Positions 12,936 to 24,233 of a stretch of 64,000 bases of DNA are shown one piece after another. The translations under genes were made by a program, and so were the position numbers. Under the pieces are notes generated by a model. It was not told where the DNA came from. It saw nothing but the letters and a program-made list of their open reading frames with translations, and did no database searches. The DNA is from Uloborus plumipes (taxonomy: Eukaryota > Arthropoda > Arachnida > Araneae > Uloboridae). Each line of letters opens with the position of its first letter. The stretch's first letter is position 1. The stretch spans positions 49,799 through 113,798 of the forward strand of contig JAXGGA010002829.1 of the NCBI GenBank assembly GCA_038373865.1. Reading direction: 5' to 3'.

Positions 12936-13621
12936 TGAATGCATTTAAAACTGGTTTTAAGATAATTTGTATTTTAGAAAGATCTTCCCAAGATAATTTG
13001 AATTTATTTCCTCTTCTACCCCCTTACTTTTTCTTTCTTTTTCATACTGATTTTGAAAAAACTAACTAAATTTGAAAAAAAGATAGTTTTCATTTTTATA
13101 CCCCTCCCGTTTGTAATAACGGTTACCAAAGAAAAAAAATCGATGTAAAGGAATCTCTGCTATATTTTACAATGCTTTGTCATTATTTTCAGAAAAAACT
13201 ATAAAAGGTAAAGGCACAGGTTGGGTGCTTCAAAAAAGAAATAAATGAACTATAGTTTCAACTCGTTCAAGTTCAAATTTAATTTAGGACATTAGACTAC
13301 TAAATTAACTGCTATAGAGTATATATAAAACCGAATAATAACACCATGAACCTCTATGACAAGAATAAAAAAGTTCCACCGTCGAGGGCGGCTGACGTCG
13401 AGTGTCGCTAAAACCATCAGACCAAACAGATTATTTCGACAAGGTTGTGATGACTGGTTAATACATTTGCTCGAAAAATTTAAAGTTAAATAATTATGAG
13501 CTGTTAATAAAATTAAATTCAATCCCATCCCGACAAAGAATATTTTATGTTTTCGGTGGGAATGACTTGATAATTTGTTTGAAATATTTTTTATAAAGAA
13601 GCTTTAATTGTTTCTTTTTAG

Positions 13622-13695
13622 GACACCCGGTTTTGCTTTTGCTCTCATTTTATGTATGAACATCATGACTGATAGATTCATCTGCTATGTTACAA
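13622..13695 (+). CDS. Candidate exon of an unidentified plus-strand gene
   Basis: A 74-bp segment follows a strong pyrimidine-rich acceptor (TTGTTTCTTTTTAG) and ends at ACAA followed by GTAAGT. One frame is open through it (TPGFAFALILCMNIMTDRFI then CYVT), with an outgoing phase that joins in frame to the next candidate exon at 13888. The stretch is hydrophobic and could be a membrane segment. The protein family is not recognised. The matched phase between two independent splice-flanked segments is the best argument that a real gene is present. Confidence 0.33.
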
Positions 13696-13887
13696 GTAAG
13701 TAGCAATTCTATTTTTTGCCAAAAGCAACGGCATGTGAAAAAGGTAAACAAATTCTTAATTTTGTAAATTTATTGGCTGATGTACATGTTATCCTTTGTT
13801 ATTTGTTGTAGTCATTGTTCATTTAATACACAGCCCCCCCCCTTCCGTGTATCTAACTCGATCTTGCATTAATTCTGTGTTGTTTAG

Positions 13888-13953
13888 AACATCGCAAACT
13901 AAAGACAATAGAAGAAAATGCTCAGCTTTTGATTTCCGAATTACTTCTCGCAG
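13888..13953 (+). CDS. Candidate exon, in frame with 13622-13695
   Basis: It follows the acceptor TGTGTTGTTTAG. Joined to the preceding segment it reads KHRKLKTIEENAQLLISELL then LAG, a charged helical-looking stretch. There are two possible donors: CAG/GTTTTA after 13953, or the stronger TTTTA/GTAAGT after 13959. Both leave the same phase. No family is recognised. Confidence 0.33.
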
Positions 13954-14004
13954 GTTTTAGTAAGTATTTATGATTTCTCGGCACTTAATTGATACCATAA
14001 ATGA

Positions 14005-14285
14005 TGCATACAAGAAGATTGGAATGCCGCAAAATGTCATCACTGGACGTTGAAGAAGAGTTTTCCCAAGATCAAGTGGAGAAAAGGAGGAAGGAGAGAA
14101 GAGCCAAGGATGCGGCCGAGAAACGGAGACAAAACTGGTTTTCTCAATGATCCTCCAGATGGATATGATATCTGAGATCATTGTGAAAGCTGATTTTGTT
14201 GTACCTTCACATCGCAGCACACCGAGAATCGAAGACATTCTGCTCGGGGAAGAACAACGCTCTGGTTCTGTGACTTTTTCCAATT
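14005..14285 (+). pseudogene. Coding-like block split between frames, possibly decayed
   Basis: Three plus-strand frames carry protein-like pieces in succession: one with LDVEEEFSQDQVEKRRKERR and AKDAAEKRRQNWF to a stop near 14149, a short one reading LNDPPDGYDI, and one with SEIIVKADFVVPSHRSTPRI ending at a TGA near 14300. This looks like one coding sequence broken by small indels, or a terminal exon I mis-frame. GC is higher than its surroundings. The opposite strand is also open for 108 codons without a motif. The identity is unknown. Confidence 0.3.
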
Positions 14286-14837
14286 CAACTCAACTCAGCT
14301 GAAGTAATTAAATTTTTTTGGCTAAAAGACATAAAGGGTAAGTATTTTTCCTCCAAGTTTTCCTCTGTCAAAATTACCTTAATAGTTTTTTTTTTTTTCC
14401 GCTTTCTAAAATAATGTTGACTTCGTTGGTGAAACATTTTCACGCCTCTTATTTTTCAATACCTCTTCAATTAATTGAAAACTATTTATACCTGGAAAAC
14501 ATTTTGTTTTCATGAGATATGAACATTTTTATTTTTTAATAATCTGAAAATGATTAAACTACAGAAAGTACAAAATTACTGATACTTAGTTTCAGAAATA
14601 ATAAAAAACGGGCTTATAAAAAATAAAATTTGCTACTCGAAAAAGTTGCCGCCATGGACTTACCTATTTTGCTGCGTCGTAGAAATTTGAAACTAAAGAT
14701 TCTGCCCATTATTTTTCGTGATTTTGAGTACTCAAACTGCAACCGCATTGCAAACAGTAAAACATAATTCGACTGGCGATTTGGCACGGCCATTAGCTTT
14801 CCTACATGCTAATAGGCCTAGGTGTTGAATTGCGCCA

Positions 14838-15540
14838 AGAGTTGAAGCAAATACACCCACAGCTCGGTCATCACATCCTGATTGGCTATTCCAGATTGAG
14901 GACTCCAGAATAAGGGGGCATTTCACGGTATTTGTGACATAGGGGTGTCCGTAACAAAACTTTTTAAAAGTTTAAAATTTTTATATGTATTGAAAAAGTA
15001 TATTCTAAAGTATATGAGTATCATATCGTTTTCATAGTTCACTTCATATTATATTTGTAATTGCACTCAGAGCATTGAAAATGCAATTTTCACTTTTACG
15101 GACTCTACATTGAATTTTTCTTTAAAAACTAAACTTTTATTCCAATTTTTGTTACGGACTCTACAGTCATCATTTTCACAATCCATAATTTTTTATAGAA
15201 CGCACTTTTTTATTAAAATCGTTAGATATAATAGAGGTGAGCCTTTACTTTATCTGTCTCAAGTACTAGTTTTGGCTTAAAAATCGCTTTAAGCCTGATT
15301 TAAAGAAAAATTCAATGTAGAGACCGTAACAGTGAAAATCGCATTTTCAATGTTCTGAGTGCAATTACAAACCTAATATAAAGTGAACAATGAAAACAAT
15401 ATGATATTCAGATACTTTAGAATGTACTTTTTCAATATATATAAAAATTTTAAACTTTTAAAAAGTTTTGTTACGGACACCCCTTTGTCACAAATAACGA
15501 GAATGACCAAGCTGTGGGTGTATTTGCTTCAGTTCTGCCT
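14838..15540. mobile_element. Long foldback (inverted repeat) element
   Basis: The core arms start GGGGTGTCCGTAACAAAAC (14942) and end GTTTTGTTACGGACACCCC (about 15485). The complementarity continues outward: AAGCAAATACACCCACAGCT (about 14847) pairs with AGCTGTGGGTGTATTTGCTT (about 15510). The arms are roughly 250-300 bp and the spacer is short. There is no transposase, so this is a non-autonomous foldback or long-TIR MITE. Confidence 0.7.
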
Positions 15541-16470
15541 TAACCCTGGCTGATGGGCAGTAACTCATTGCATTTCGCCAAGAGTTGTGCCAAAGGGACG
15601 CGCAGCTGTTACGAAAATAACAGAAAAGTCGAATCGACGCCTTAAAACGAAAAGTAACTAAACATCATCGCAACTGCATTCGGATTTTAGCGCCCGCATT
15701 AAGTACAGCGACATCTTTTCTATGACACCACGATTAATTTGGTAAAAATTTCGCTCGTAGCTAGTCCACCCTTAGAATTAATATTGTATTAATAAAAAAA
15801 GTATTTGTATGATTGCCTAAATTTTGATTTAAAGTTTTTATACTTTTTATAAAAGATAGTTTAATATTTTAAAAAATGATGCATATTTTTGAACACACAT
15901 AATATCACAAAAAGTTTGTTTATGTCTAGTTAGAATTAAATCAAAAACAAAAAAAGTTCAACTTTAAGTTGATTTCAATGTTATTACAGACGCAATCTTA
16001 TTTCAACACAATATTTTCTTTATAAACACCAATTTCTTATTTCATTATGTGATATTTCATATTTGAGATACATTTGCAATTTTTTAATATTATAGAACGA
16101 ATGTGTACATTTTTTGATTTCTTCTAAATGTATTAAAAATCATAGTTAATATTCAACTGTTGCACAAACGTGCTACCAAGGAATTCAATAATTTTTTTTT
16201 TAAAAAATCAACATTTCGTATTTTGTGTACACTGTACATGCAACTGAATGAGAGTTTGATGTAAAAATCTTCCTTCAATAAGAAGGATAAATTTATTTAT
16301 TTGAGATTTTACTAAGTTATTCGTTTGCAGTCTAGTATTTTTAGCTGTCGGAAAGTGGGCGAAATGGACAGCATGATATTTTGTACCTGGAGTTATTTCC
16401 CGCTAGTTTTTTCCAGGGTGGAAAAAGCCGGACAACCCTGGGGGTAGGTAAAGTATGGCAATCACTGTTG
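15541..16470. other. No gene seen
   Basis: AT-rich sequence. CCTTAACCCTGGCTGATGGG at 15539 resembles phrases near 60990 and 61268, so part of it may be repeat-derived. Confidence 0.4.
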
Positions 16471-17176
16471 TTAAGGGTTACAGTACCTTTTTAACAATTT
16501 TCTTAAATTTACGTGAAAAATGAAATTCATTGAAATCTTTGTTTCCGCACTTATTTAACAATCAATAATTTATTTTCAAACATTAAAAATTTTGTTCACT
16601 TTTTTTGAAAATTTGAAAAATTTAAGAAAATTTCAATTTTTTAAAAACACTAAGGCTTTTTTGTTTTTGCACTGATTTCAAAATTTCTTTTTGCTAAATG
16701 ATCACAAGAATTACCTCTAAAAATCTGTGCATTCATTTTCTTATATATTGATTTGAAAATATTTTGTGACCTTTTATGTAAAAAATTCTTAGAAAATTTT
16801 GTTTTTCGAGGTTTAACAAGCTCTAAAAATTTTAGTAATTTATGAAATGATTATTCAATGCACAGTTTTGTTAAATATATTATCTTGAGTGCAAAAAATA
16901 TTGCTTTAAAGTTGTATCTTTAATAGAAAAAATTCCTTAGCATTTCCAGTAACATAGAAACACTAAAAACTGATCATCGAGAAAAAGCACTTTAAAGTTT
17001 TGCTTTTCCATTAGAACACATAGCATGTATGCCCTAAAATCACTTATAACTTTTTAAATAATTTAGCTACAGCAATGCTATTTTTTCCGAGTGTTTAAAA
17101 TAACTTTTACTTTTGAAATAAGCAATAAATTTTTTTTTGGTCTTTTGGTCATTTTTGAGGTACTGTGACCCCTTAA
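16471..17176. mobile_element. piggyBac-like MITE with TTAA target site (A)
   Basis: TTAA at 16471-16474 is followed by GGGTTACAGTACCT, and AGGTACTGTGACCCC is followed by TTAA at 17173-17176. The 698-bp interior is AT-rich with no transposase. TTAA duplication with short inverted repeats is the hallmark of the piggyBac superfamily; the assignment is by termini only. Confidence 0.65.
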
Positions 17177-17585
17177 CCATAGAATATTTGTGCATTAGAG
17201 ACTATATTCATGCATCACTTCACCTCTTGAGTATGGTAAGGGAAGGTTTGGATATGAAAAGGTTCAGTACGTTTGATATTATCCACTATTTCTTTCAAAG
17301 CTTTATCTGAAATTTCCATTGTAAGCGAAGGCTTTTTTCCCCCCACAGCTTTGCCAGTGGAAAAGTTCATCGTAGTTTTTAGCTTCAAAGCTTAAATATG
17401 GCACTGCTTTTTTGCGTAGGTTAATCGATTTTCTTGATCATGCCTTCGTAATTCGTTTCAAACCAAGTTCTCAGATGAAGTTCCGATCATCTGCAATCAT
17501 CGCTATTTTGACACTTAAAGTAACCTCTGGAGTCACAGGAGTTGGTTTCCATCTAGCATTGAGATAACGTGATTTCTGAATTATT

Positions 17586-18136
17586 TTAACCCTCGTGGGT
17601 CCCTCCCATTTCAGTTACACTCAAGACCCTTGAGGTCATAAACGACCCCAATGCTTCTTTTAATTAATTTATTATGATTATTGAATGTTACACACACTTT
17701 TTAATGCTAAAAATAAAATAAAAAGACACAATCAAAGTAAAATTTAGTTTATGCATTAAAAATTAAAATTTTAGAGCAAAACTTACAATAACTGTAGATT
17801 TATTTACAACTGTTACAAACCTGAAAAAACATTTTTTTGCAAGTGAATTTCAAACACTAATGACATTTTTTGATGCATTTTCTGTCCAGTTCTCTTGGAC
17901 AAAAGTTGCAACGGCCTCTTTTTTTTGGGCATTCTGGGGAAGTGACCCCAAGGGTCTTGTGTGCAAAAAATACAATTCGGGAAAAATAAAACACAATAAT
18001 AGCATTATTTTGAATAGAAAACTAGAAGAATAAAAGCCACAAAATGCCATTAAAAACAAATGGTTGATTAACAAGATATATTAAACAGAAATTGCATTGG
18101 GGTCACATATGACCCCAAGGAACCCACGAAGGTTAA
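17586..18136. mobile_element. piggyBac-like MITE with TTAA target site (B)
   Basis: TTAA at 17586-17589 is followed by CCCTCGTGGGTCCC, and GGAACCCACGAAGG is followed by TTAA at 18133-18136. The 543-bp interior repeats GACCCCAA/GACCCTTG words in subterminal positions (17624-17650, 17944-17955, 18104-18118). No transposase. The minus open frame at 17850-18074 lies inside it and looks like chance. Confidence 0.72.
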
Positions 18137-18377
18137 AGACATGTTTGGAATCTTCCTTGCTGGAGTGGTGAATCTTTTAATAATAAACCACTTTCACAAT
18201 ACATTCTTCTGGCGTCTTCAAATGCTGTGATGGATTATGTGTATTCTCAAAGAAGTACAGTTGGCTTTTACTTACGTCTTTTCAATTTATTTTTTAAGAG
18301 TAACTTGAATACTATGAAACGATGCAATAAACAACTGTTCATTTCCAGCAAATGCTTTCTGATACAACATAATTCAT

Positions 18378-19352
18378 ATAATTTAAATAAGCTTAAAGAA
18401 TATCCGCAGTAGTTTTTTCTGAATTTTATTTCCCTTTTTTCTGTGTTTTAGACAGAATTTTGCAAGCAAATTTTTTTTTTCTAGAAATTATCTAAGCACC
18501 AAAAACACAGTCCCCTGGCAGTCCCAATCCAATAGTTTAACACTTAAAGGCAATATTTCAAAAAACCAATTAACACTACCTAAATTTGGCAATTAATATC
18601 TAAAAATAGAATAATGCAACTATATCTTTTTTATGAAATAAGGTCTAATTACGTATTTCTAAAACTTAAAATTGTCATGTAAATTCTGTCCGGAGATTTT
18701 TCAAACAGTCCCCTGCCACAAATTCAAAGCTGCAATAGAAAAAATCTATTAGTCTTGCAAATGTTTTTTGGCATGAAGTTTAAAGTAATCAGTGTGAATT
18801 TGCTGAAATTGCTGAGAGCGATATTGAAACGCAACTTTTTTTAGTTTGAGAGCCGAATTTGTGATCAAAGTATGCATCTGGGTCGTTGCGAAAACAGTCC
18901 TCTGGCAGTGATTTTATTAATTAGTTTAATTATGAAACATATTAGTTATTATGTCCACGATTTGTGCCTAAATTTATAGGTAGTTTCGTAACTAATTATG
19001 TTCCAATTATTTTGCAGATATTACGCAACAAAGTGCAAATACACAGTCCCCTGGCACAGTCCCCTGCCTAGTTATACTAGGCAGGGGACTTACCCCCTAT
19101 CATGATTTATCAGAAAAACACAAACTTGAATTGGCCCTCTTTCGAACCAAAGTAATAGATTCATTTCCTGAGCAATAGTATTATAATTATACGAACATTT
19201 CAAAAAACCATGCCCGGACAGATTCCGTATGGAAAATGACGAGTTTACAGAGAATCGCCCTCATACAATTTGAATAAGTTTAAAATCTCTCCGCAGTAGT
19301 TTTTCTTTTTTTCCTTTTTTTCTGTGTTTTAGACAGAATTTTACAAAAAATT
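18378..19352. repeat. Direct repeats flanking a CAGTCCCCTGGC-rich block
   Basis: About 90 bp at 18378-18470 (TCCGCAGTAGTTTTTTCTGA, TTCTGTGTTTTAGACAGAAT) recurs at 19263-19352. Between them the word CAGTCCCCTGGC, or close variants, occurs near 18510, 18706, 18895, 19046 and 19057. The block ends with the complementary GCAGGGGACT at 19082. The roughly 190-bp spacing of the first three and the inverted final copy suggest a transposon or satellite-like insert. Confidence 0.5.
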
Positions 19353-22300
19353 TAATTTTTACTGAAATATTTGAAACTGAATTCAGCAGGCATGAATGGA
19401 AGCTTAACTGTGAATTAGTCGTTAAGTGAAATCGTTCTGTTACTGTAAAAATTACACTTCTGTAAAAGACTTTCTAAAATAATTTTCCAATGTGTCATTA
19501 AATTATTAATATCCTCAATAGCTCAGTAATTACTAATAATGTATAGTTGAATAAAAATACTTTGCATTGTGTATAATGTTGTACACAGTTGGCATGGTTG
19601 TCATGCCAATCTTGTTTATTTTTTTCTTTTTTAAAAATCTTCAATCAAAATAGATTGAAAAGTCATAAGTTCCCTTACATTTTTTGAAGTAGTAAATTAT
19701 TGAAGAAAAAGTGCGATTAATACGCGTTTTTGTTGTTTAACTCTATATGAATATTATTCTTTTGTTGTGCAACTGCTCCAAATAAGCAGTTTTGAACTTT
19801 AATTTTACTTTACAACTTTATAATTATTTAATATTATTTAATGCTTGTACTTAAATTTTGCGCAAGTTTTTTAAATTGTTGATTGGCAGTGGCGCTATAA
19901 AGAATAAGTACTTTCTTGTGTAAAATCAGGCATACACCTCTTTGCAACCCGCCTTTCATGCATGCCGCATGTTCAGTGATTCAAGAAAATATATTATGAC
20001 TTTAAATTTTGCTTGTGTCTGTCATTTATTTCAATCTTGCATGAATTGATTCCAGGTTAACTTTAAATGGACAAGATCATCCGGAATAGGTAAGATAAGT
20101 TTTCTTTTTTCTAGGATTACTTTTCGTCTTGAGCAAGTGGTCTTCGATTTGAGTAGTAAATTTATTTTTTCAAGCCTGGGCAACGTTTTGTAGACTTTTG
20201 AAGTTTGTTGAAGAAATTATTCTTCTGATTTGTACGCGGTTAAAATGTTCATAAACTGTTGTATGTATTTATCTAATAAATGTTTTACTGTGCAGTGAAA
20301 GTTTGTGTAGTGTTACTTATTTTAATGATGAATTTTTCTAATTTGAGTGTGAAAACTGTAAGATGTGCATTTTAGTGATGTCAATCCAGATTTTAAATTT
20401 GAGAAACAAATGAGATTTGTATACAAAGTGTTGATTTGTATACAAATCCCTTCTTAATTTGTATACAAGAGATAAAAAAACAAAAAAATTTTAACGGTAA
20501 GATGTCAAAAGAAATTTGTGTAAATCTAATTTTAGTATCGGTTGAACAAAACATTTTTTCATTGAAATTTCGAAGTGCTTGCTTCAAAATCAAGAAATTC
20601 TGTCTCCAAATGGATTTTTTTCTGCCATAAATCACCAGTTACTGTTCTAGAGCCTTAGCTTTTCCCTGCAATGATTTTCGGCTAAAAAAATAAAGTTTCT
20701 GCCTTTCCAAACAGCGCCGAAACAAGCCTACCCTCTACAGCACCACAAAAAACGCTATTTTCTATGAGAATCAACTGAGACCAGTAATAACCTCATAACC
20801 GATGCGTCGTTAAAAAAAAAAAAAAAAAAGTTCAACTGTTTTATAGCCACTTCAAATTTTTTGGCCTACTTTTTTTCTAAAAGAGAAAAATAATCACGCA
20901 GAGCTATGGTAATGACTGTGCCGAAAAAAACTGTTTGTGTTGTGACTCTGGTATTTTAATTCAATCGTGTTCCATTCACTGTATTTTAATTCAATTTAAT
21001 GTAGGAAAACAACGACGAATGTGTACCGTTTCACTTTTTTATGCGGAACCTTTCAGGAATTTGTACATGCGTCAGGTCTCTTCTGATAGCATAAAAATAG
21101 GGATAATAGTGATGAGATATAATGATGTGAGTGGCATATCATTTTTTTTTCAATCAGGGTTCACTAATTGAATCGGTGAGCGCATAAACAGCATCAGTCA
21201 AGAACTTCAAATTGTTTAGGAGAGAGAAAATACGTCTTAATTCTAGCATTGTTTCTACGGTCAACGTTCAAATAACAGGCATCGTATCTTTCGAATTAAT
21301 AACCTGACTGACATGATTTTTGATCTCAATACACATCTTGCCTCCCACAGCTTATTTCCACAAAAAAAGAATTTTCGAATTTTTGTGACTGATGTTGTTT
21401 TTGCACTCACCGATTCAATTAGATGTGTTGGTTTTTGCGTTGGTGTTTTGTTTCCCCTCCTTTTCGGGTCTAATAAGAAAACAATTTCGGATAGAAATAC
21501 TGCCGTGTTGCATTTTCTTAATGAAGTTGTCACCCCTTTCCAAGATAGAACCGTTGAACGGTGCTAGTCGCGCTTTTCGAGGACGAATAGTAATTCCTTA
21601 TGCACAGGGAACAGATTTCAAAGGTTCATCAATGTAATGATTCAGATATCTATGTCATAATTCTGCGCCGTCACTAACAAACCACTAAGCTAAATAATGC
21701 AACTGGGAGGACATGTACCGCAGAATAACATTAATAAGCGTATGGAAATCGACGAAAGGATCCAATTTCCACAAGCAACCAAAATGGAAGCATTGACATC
21801 TCTCTTGAAGAGATCTTTCTTCATCTTTAGATCGTAATGGTGAAGTAAAATTAAATTAATCCTCCTTTTTCTTTTTTTTTATAACTCTATTTATAGTGAA
21901 ATTTTTAATTCCATGTGGTTGCTCAAGTCGTTGACAGAACAGCTACGTACAAAACCTCAAGTGAGACATTTTGGAGAAGATAAAGATATTTACTATTCTG
22001 CGAACTCGTTCGAAGATTGTTTGGAAAAAAAAAAAACCTTGCCCGTATACTTGAAAAGTTGATTAAAACTAGGTTTCCATGTAGGTTTCGAGAAACCTTG
22101 TCGCTACTGAAGTTGTGCTGACAACGTTATCGAAGTAACTCTATCATTTTTAGAAACTTATGAAATCCCAGTTCCCGGAGATTTTCTAGCAAGCGGGCAG
22201 TTTTTTTTTTTTTTTTTTAATACAGGATTGATGCAGAAACTTTACGAAAAGTTTTCCATTTTACATACTGAGTAAATTTTTGCGCGTTTCTTCCAGTCAA

Positions 22301-23660
22301 CTAAATGGTTTCAGTGGATAAAAACGAACGTCTCACAGCGCGCACCAGTCTTTTATGTAGCTTAATGTAATACAACGCATAAGTCGTATTAAAGAAAAAT
22401 GGAACATTATATGTAAAAAAAACTTTTATTAGCACCAGGCTTAAAAGATAAAAAAGACAATGATACAAAATATTTGCTACTTTCAAAGTATCGTAATAAA
22501 ATGTAAAAATAAAAATGGTATCAAAAATGTCCTTTAGTAAAGATACATTCTTGTTGTGGTATGCGAATAATGTGATTTGACAAGTTTCACGTCGACTCCG
22601 ATCAACAGCACAGCTGTTTGGAATCATAACAAACACATCTTGCTTCAATATTAAAAAAATAAATTGGCAACAGTTTTTCAGTCCGTGATGTTCACGGCTC
22701 GCATTTTGGCAATAAGATACCATCCTCGAAGGTTGCAGCTATTCTTCAGACTTCTTTTTAGGGAGGTTTCCCAGGTCAAAATTCTGGAACATGATGCTAA
22801 GATTAATTGAATAATTATCTCATAAGCTATGAGAACGAGCTCTCTCTCAAACTGACTCAAGAATATTTTAGTTTTTTTAGTCTTCATCGTGTTCTATTTT
22901 CACCAGTTGTACGTTTGGAGGGAGAGAGATATTTCCAATTTAAAAAATACTTTTTAGAGATTTTATGCTTTTCTTTTAAGAACAAAATTTAAGAAAAAAA
23001 AACTGTTCCAGATCATCACTGGAAATATTTTGTATATACAATACATTTTTCACAAATTTTTATTTATTTATTTTTTTTTTTTTTTTGAGAATTATTTTAA
23101 GAAAGTTCTTTTTTTTTTTTTTTAATTTTTTTTTCTGATGCTTAATATTGAAAGAAAAAGTTAATTAAAGCACAGAGTGATACATTTAAAATTGTAATTA
23201 TTATTTGATCTACCTTTCCAACTAAGACTTTTGTGCAATAGTTTTAACACTTTGACTCAGTTTCGTTTAAGCTTGGTGTCACTTTTCGTTTAACATAAGA
23301 TGAATTTCACAATACAACTATTTTATACGACCAAATTCGACCCATAAGTTCTATGCTGCATTCACGGGAAAGATAAACTTGATGTAAACAAAGAAATAAG
23401 CTATCTGGCGACGGCCATCTCGTGCTTGACGTAAACTATAACAAATCGGTTTCATCAGACGGTGAATTTTGGTTAACTATTTTTCTTCCAGAGAATATCC
23501 CCAAAAGTGGCAACCCATTTGTTTACTTTCAGTCCATCTTTTTGGTGAACAGATCAAAGTTGTCTTGTCAGGTGCTATCGATTTCCTTCAGTAATATTTA
23601 ACAATATAAAGTCCAATAAGGCCAATTGATTGTAATCAAAACCGACTTAAGACTGCGTCT
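19353..23660. other. No gene seen (downstream of SoxE)
   Basis: AT-rich DNA with long T-runs (22201-22218, 23060-23140). I searched the minus strand here for a further SoxE C-terminal exon and found none I can support. Open frames at 21261-21637 and 22301-22887 have no recognisable domain. Confidence 0.45.
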
Positions 23661-23663
23661 TTG

Positions 23664-23860
23664 GGCCGAATTCAAGTGAAAAACCATTGCGATCGCTTCG
23701 AGGCGATCGCAATAGACCAAAATTGCGATCGCTACTAGAAGTCGAATTACATTAGAATCGCATTTTGTTGCGATTGTAACGTTTCACTTGAATCCAAATT
23801 TAGGAATTTGCGATTGCATTGGTGAGTTGCGATCGTCCGTGTTTCACTTGAATTCCTGCC
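23664..23860. mobile_element. MITE with GAATTCAAGTGAAA termini and GCGATCGC motifs
   Basis: The left end GGCCGAATTCAAGTGAAAAA matches the reverse complement of the right end (GGCAGGAATTCAAGTGAAAC). A third internal copy of the end (TTTCACTTGAATCC, 23783-23796) is present. Inside is a perfect hairpin GCGATCGC-TTCGAG-GCGATCGC (about 23690-23711) and several more CGATCGCAA words. It lies about 130 bp 3' of the SoxE stop. Confidence 0.65.
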
Positions 23861-23991
23861 TTTGTCACATATTCAAATAACACAATTGTTAAAAGCACAA
23901 AAACACGTCCTCGGATGCTGCTGCAAGCTTCGAGAAGATGGTAATGATATCTGAAACCACACTGCGCAAGTTTGAGCTCATGATGCAACTT

Positions 23992-24233
23992 TTAAAAACA
24001 AGCCCAATGATCTTCGCCCGTCGAACTGTTACTCACAAAGGAGGCTGTATTGACTGGGTATGGGCCCCCAAAGTCCTCTATAAGTGGGGGCACCAGCCCC
24101 ATGTATTGGCGAAGGCTTGATGGCGGTAAGTACTGGTCGAGTTCGGATTCATCTAGGTTATCCATTGCCTCTCGAGTTAGCTGTCCGACATCCACATAGC
24201 TGAAGTCGATTGGCTGCTCGTAGCTGCTACCAT
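23992..24233 (-). CDS. SoxE: SoxE exon 4 (K2-type region), apparent stop
   Basis: The acceptor TTTTTTCTAG precedes codons reading [19 protein letters not shown], then [12 protein letters not shown], which align with the K2 transactivation region of SoxE proteins (PIDFxxVDIGEL...FDQYLPP). The frame runs to a TAA at 23994-23992. The last 14 codons after TASF have no SoxE-like character and begin exactly at a GTGAGT, so true coding may leave at 24037 by splicing. Confidence 0.85.

Noticed and set aside
20056..20090. Possible tiny plus-strand exon (acceptor GATTCCAG, ATGGACAAGATCATCCGG, donor GTAAGATA)
   Set aside because: Only about 34 bp, with mediocre splice sites and nothing in frame around it to join to.
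22301..22723. 140-codon minus open frame downstream of SoxE, considered as a missing SoxE C-terminal exon
   Set aside because: The translation is hydrophobic and Phe/Tyr-rich with no SoxE-like Pro/Tyr/Gln activation sequence and no fitting acceptor.
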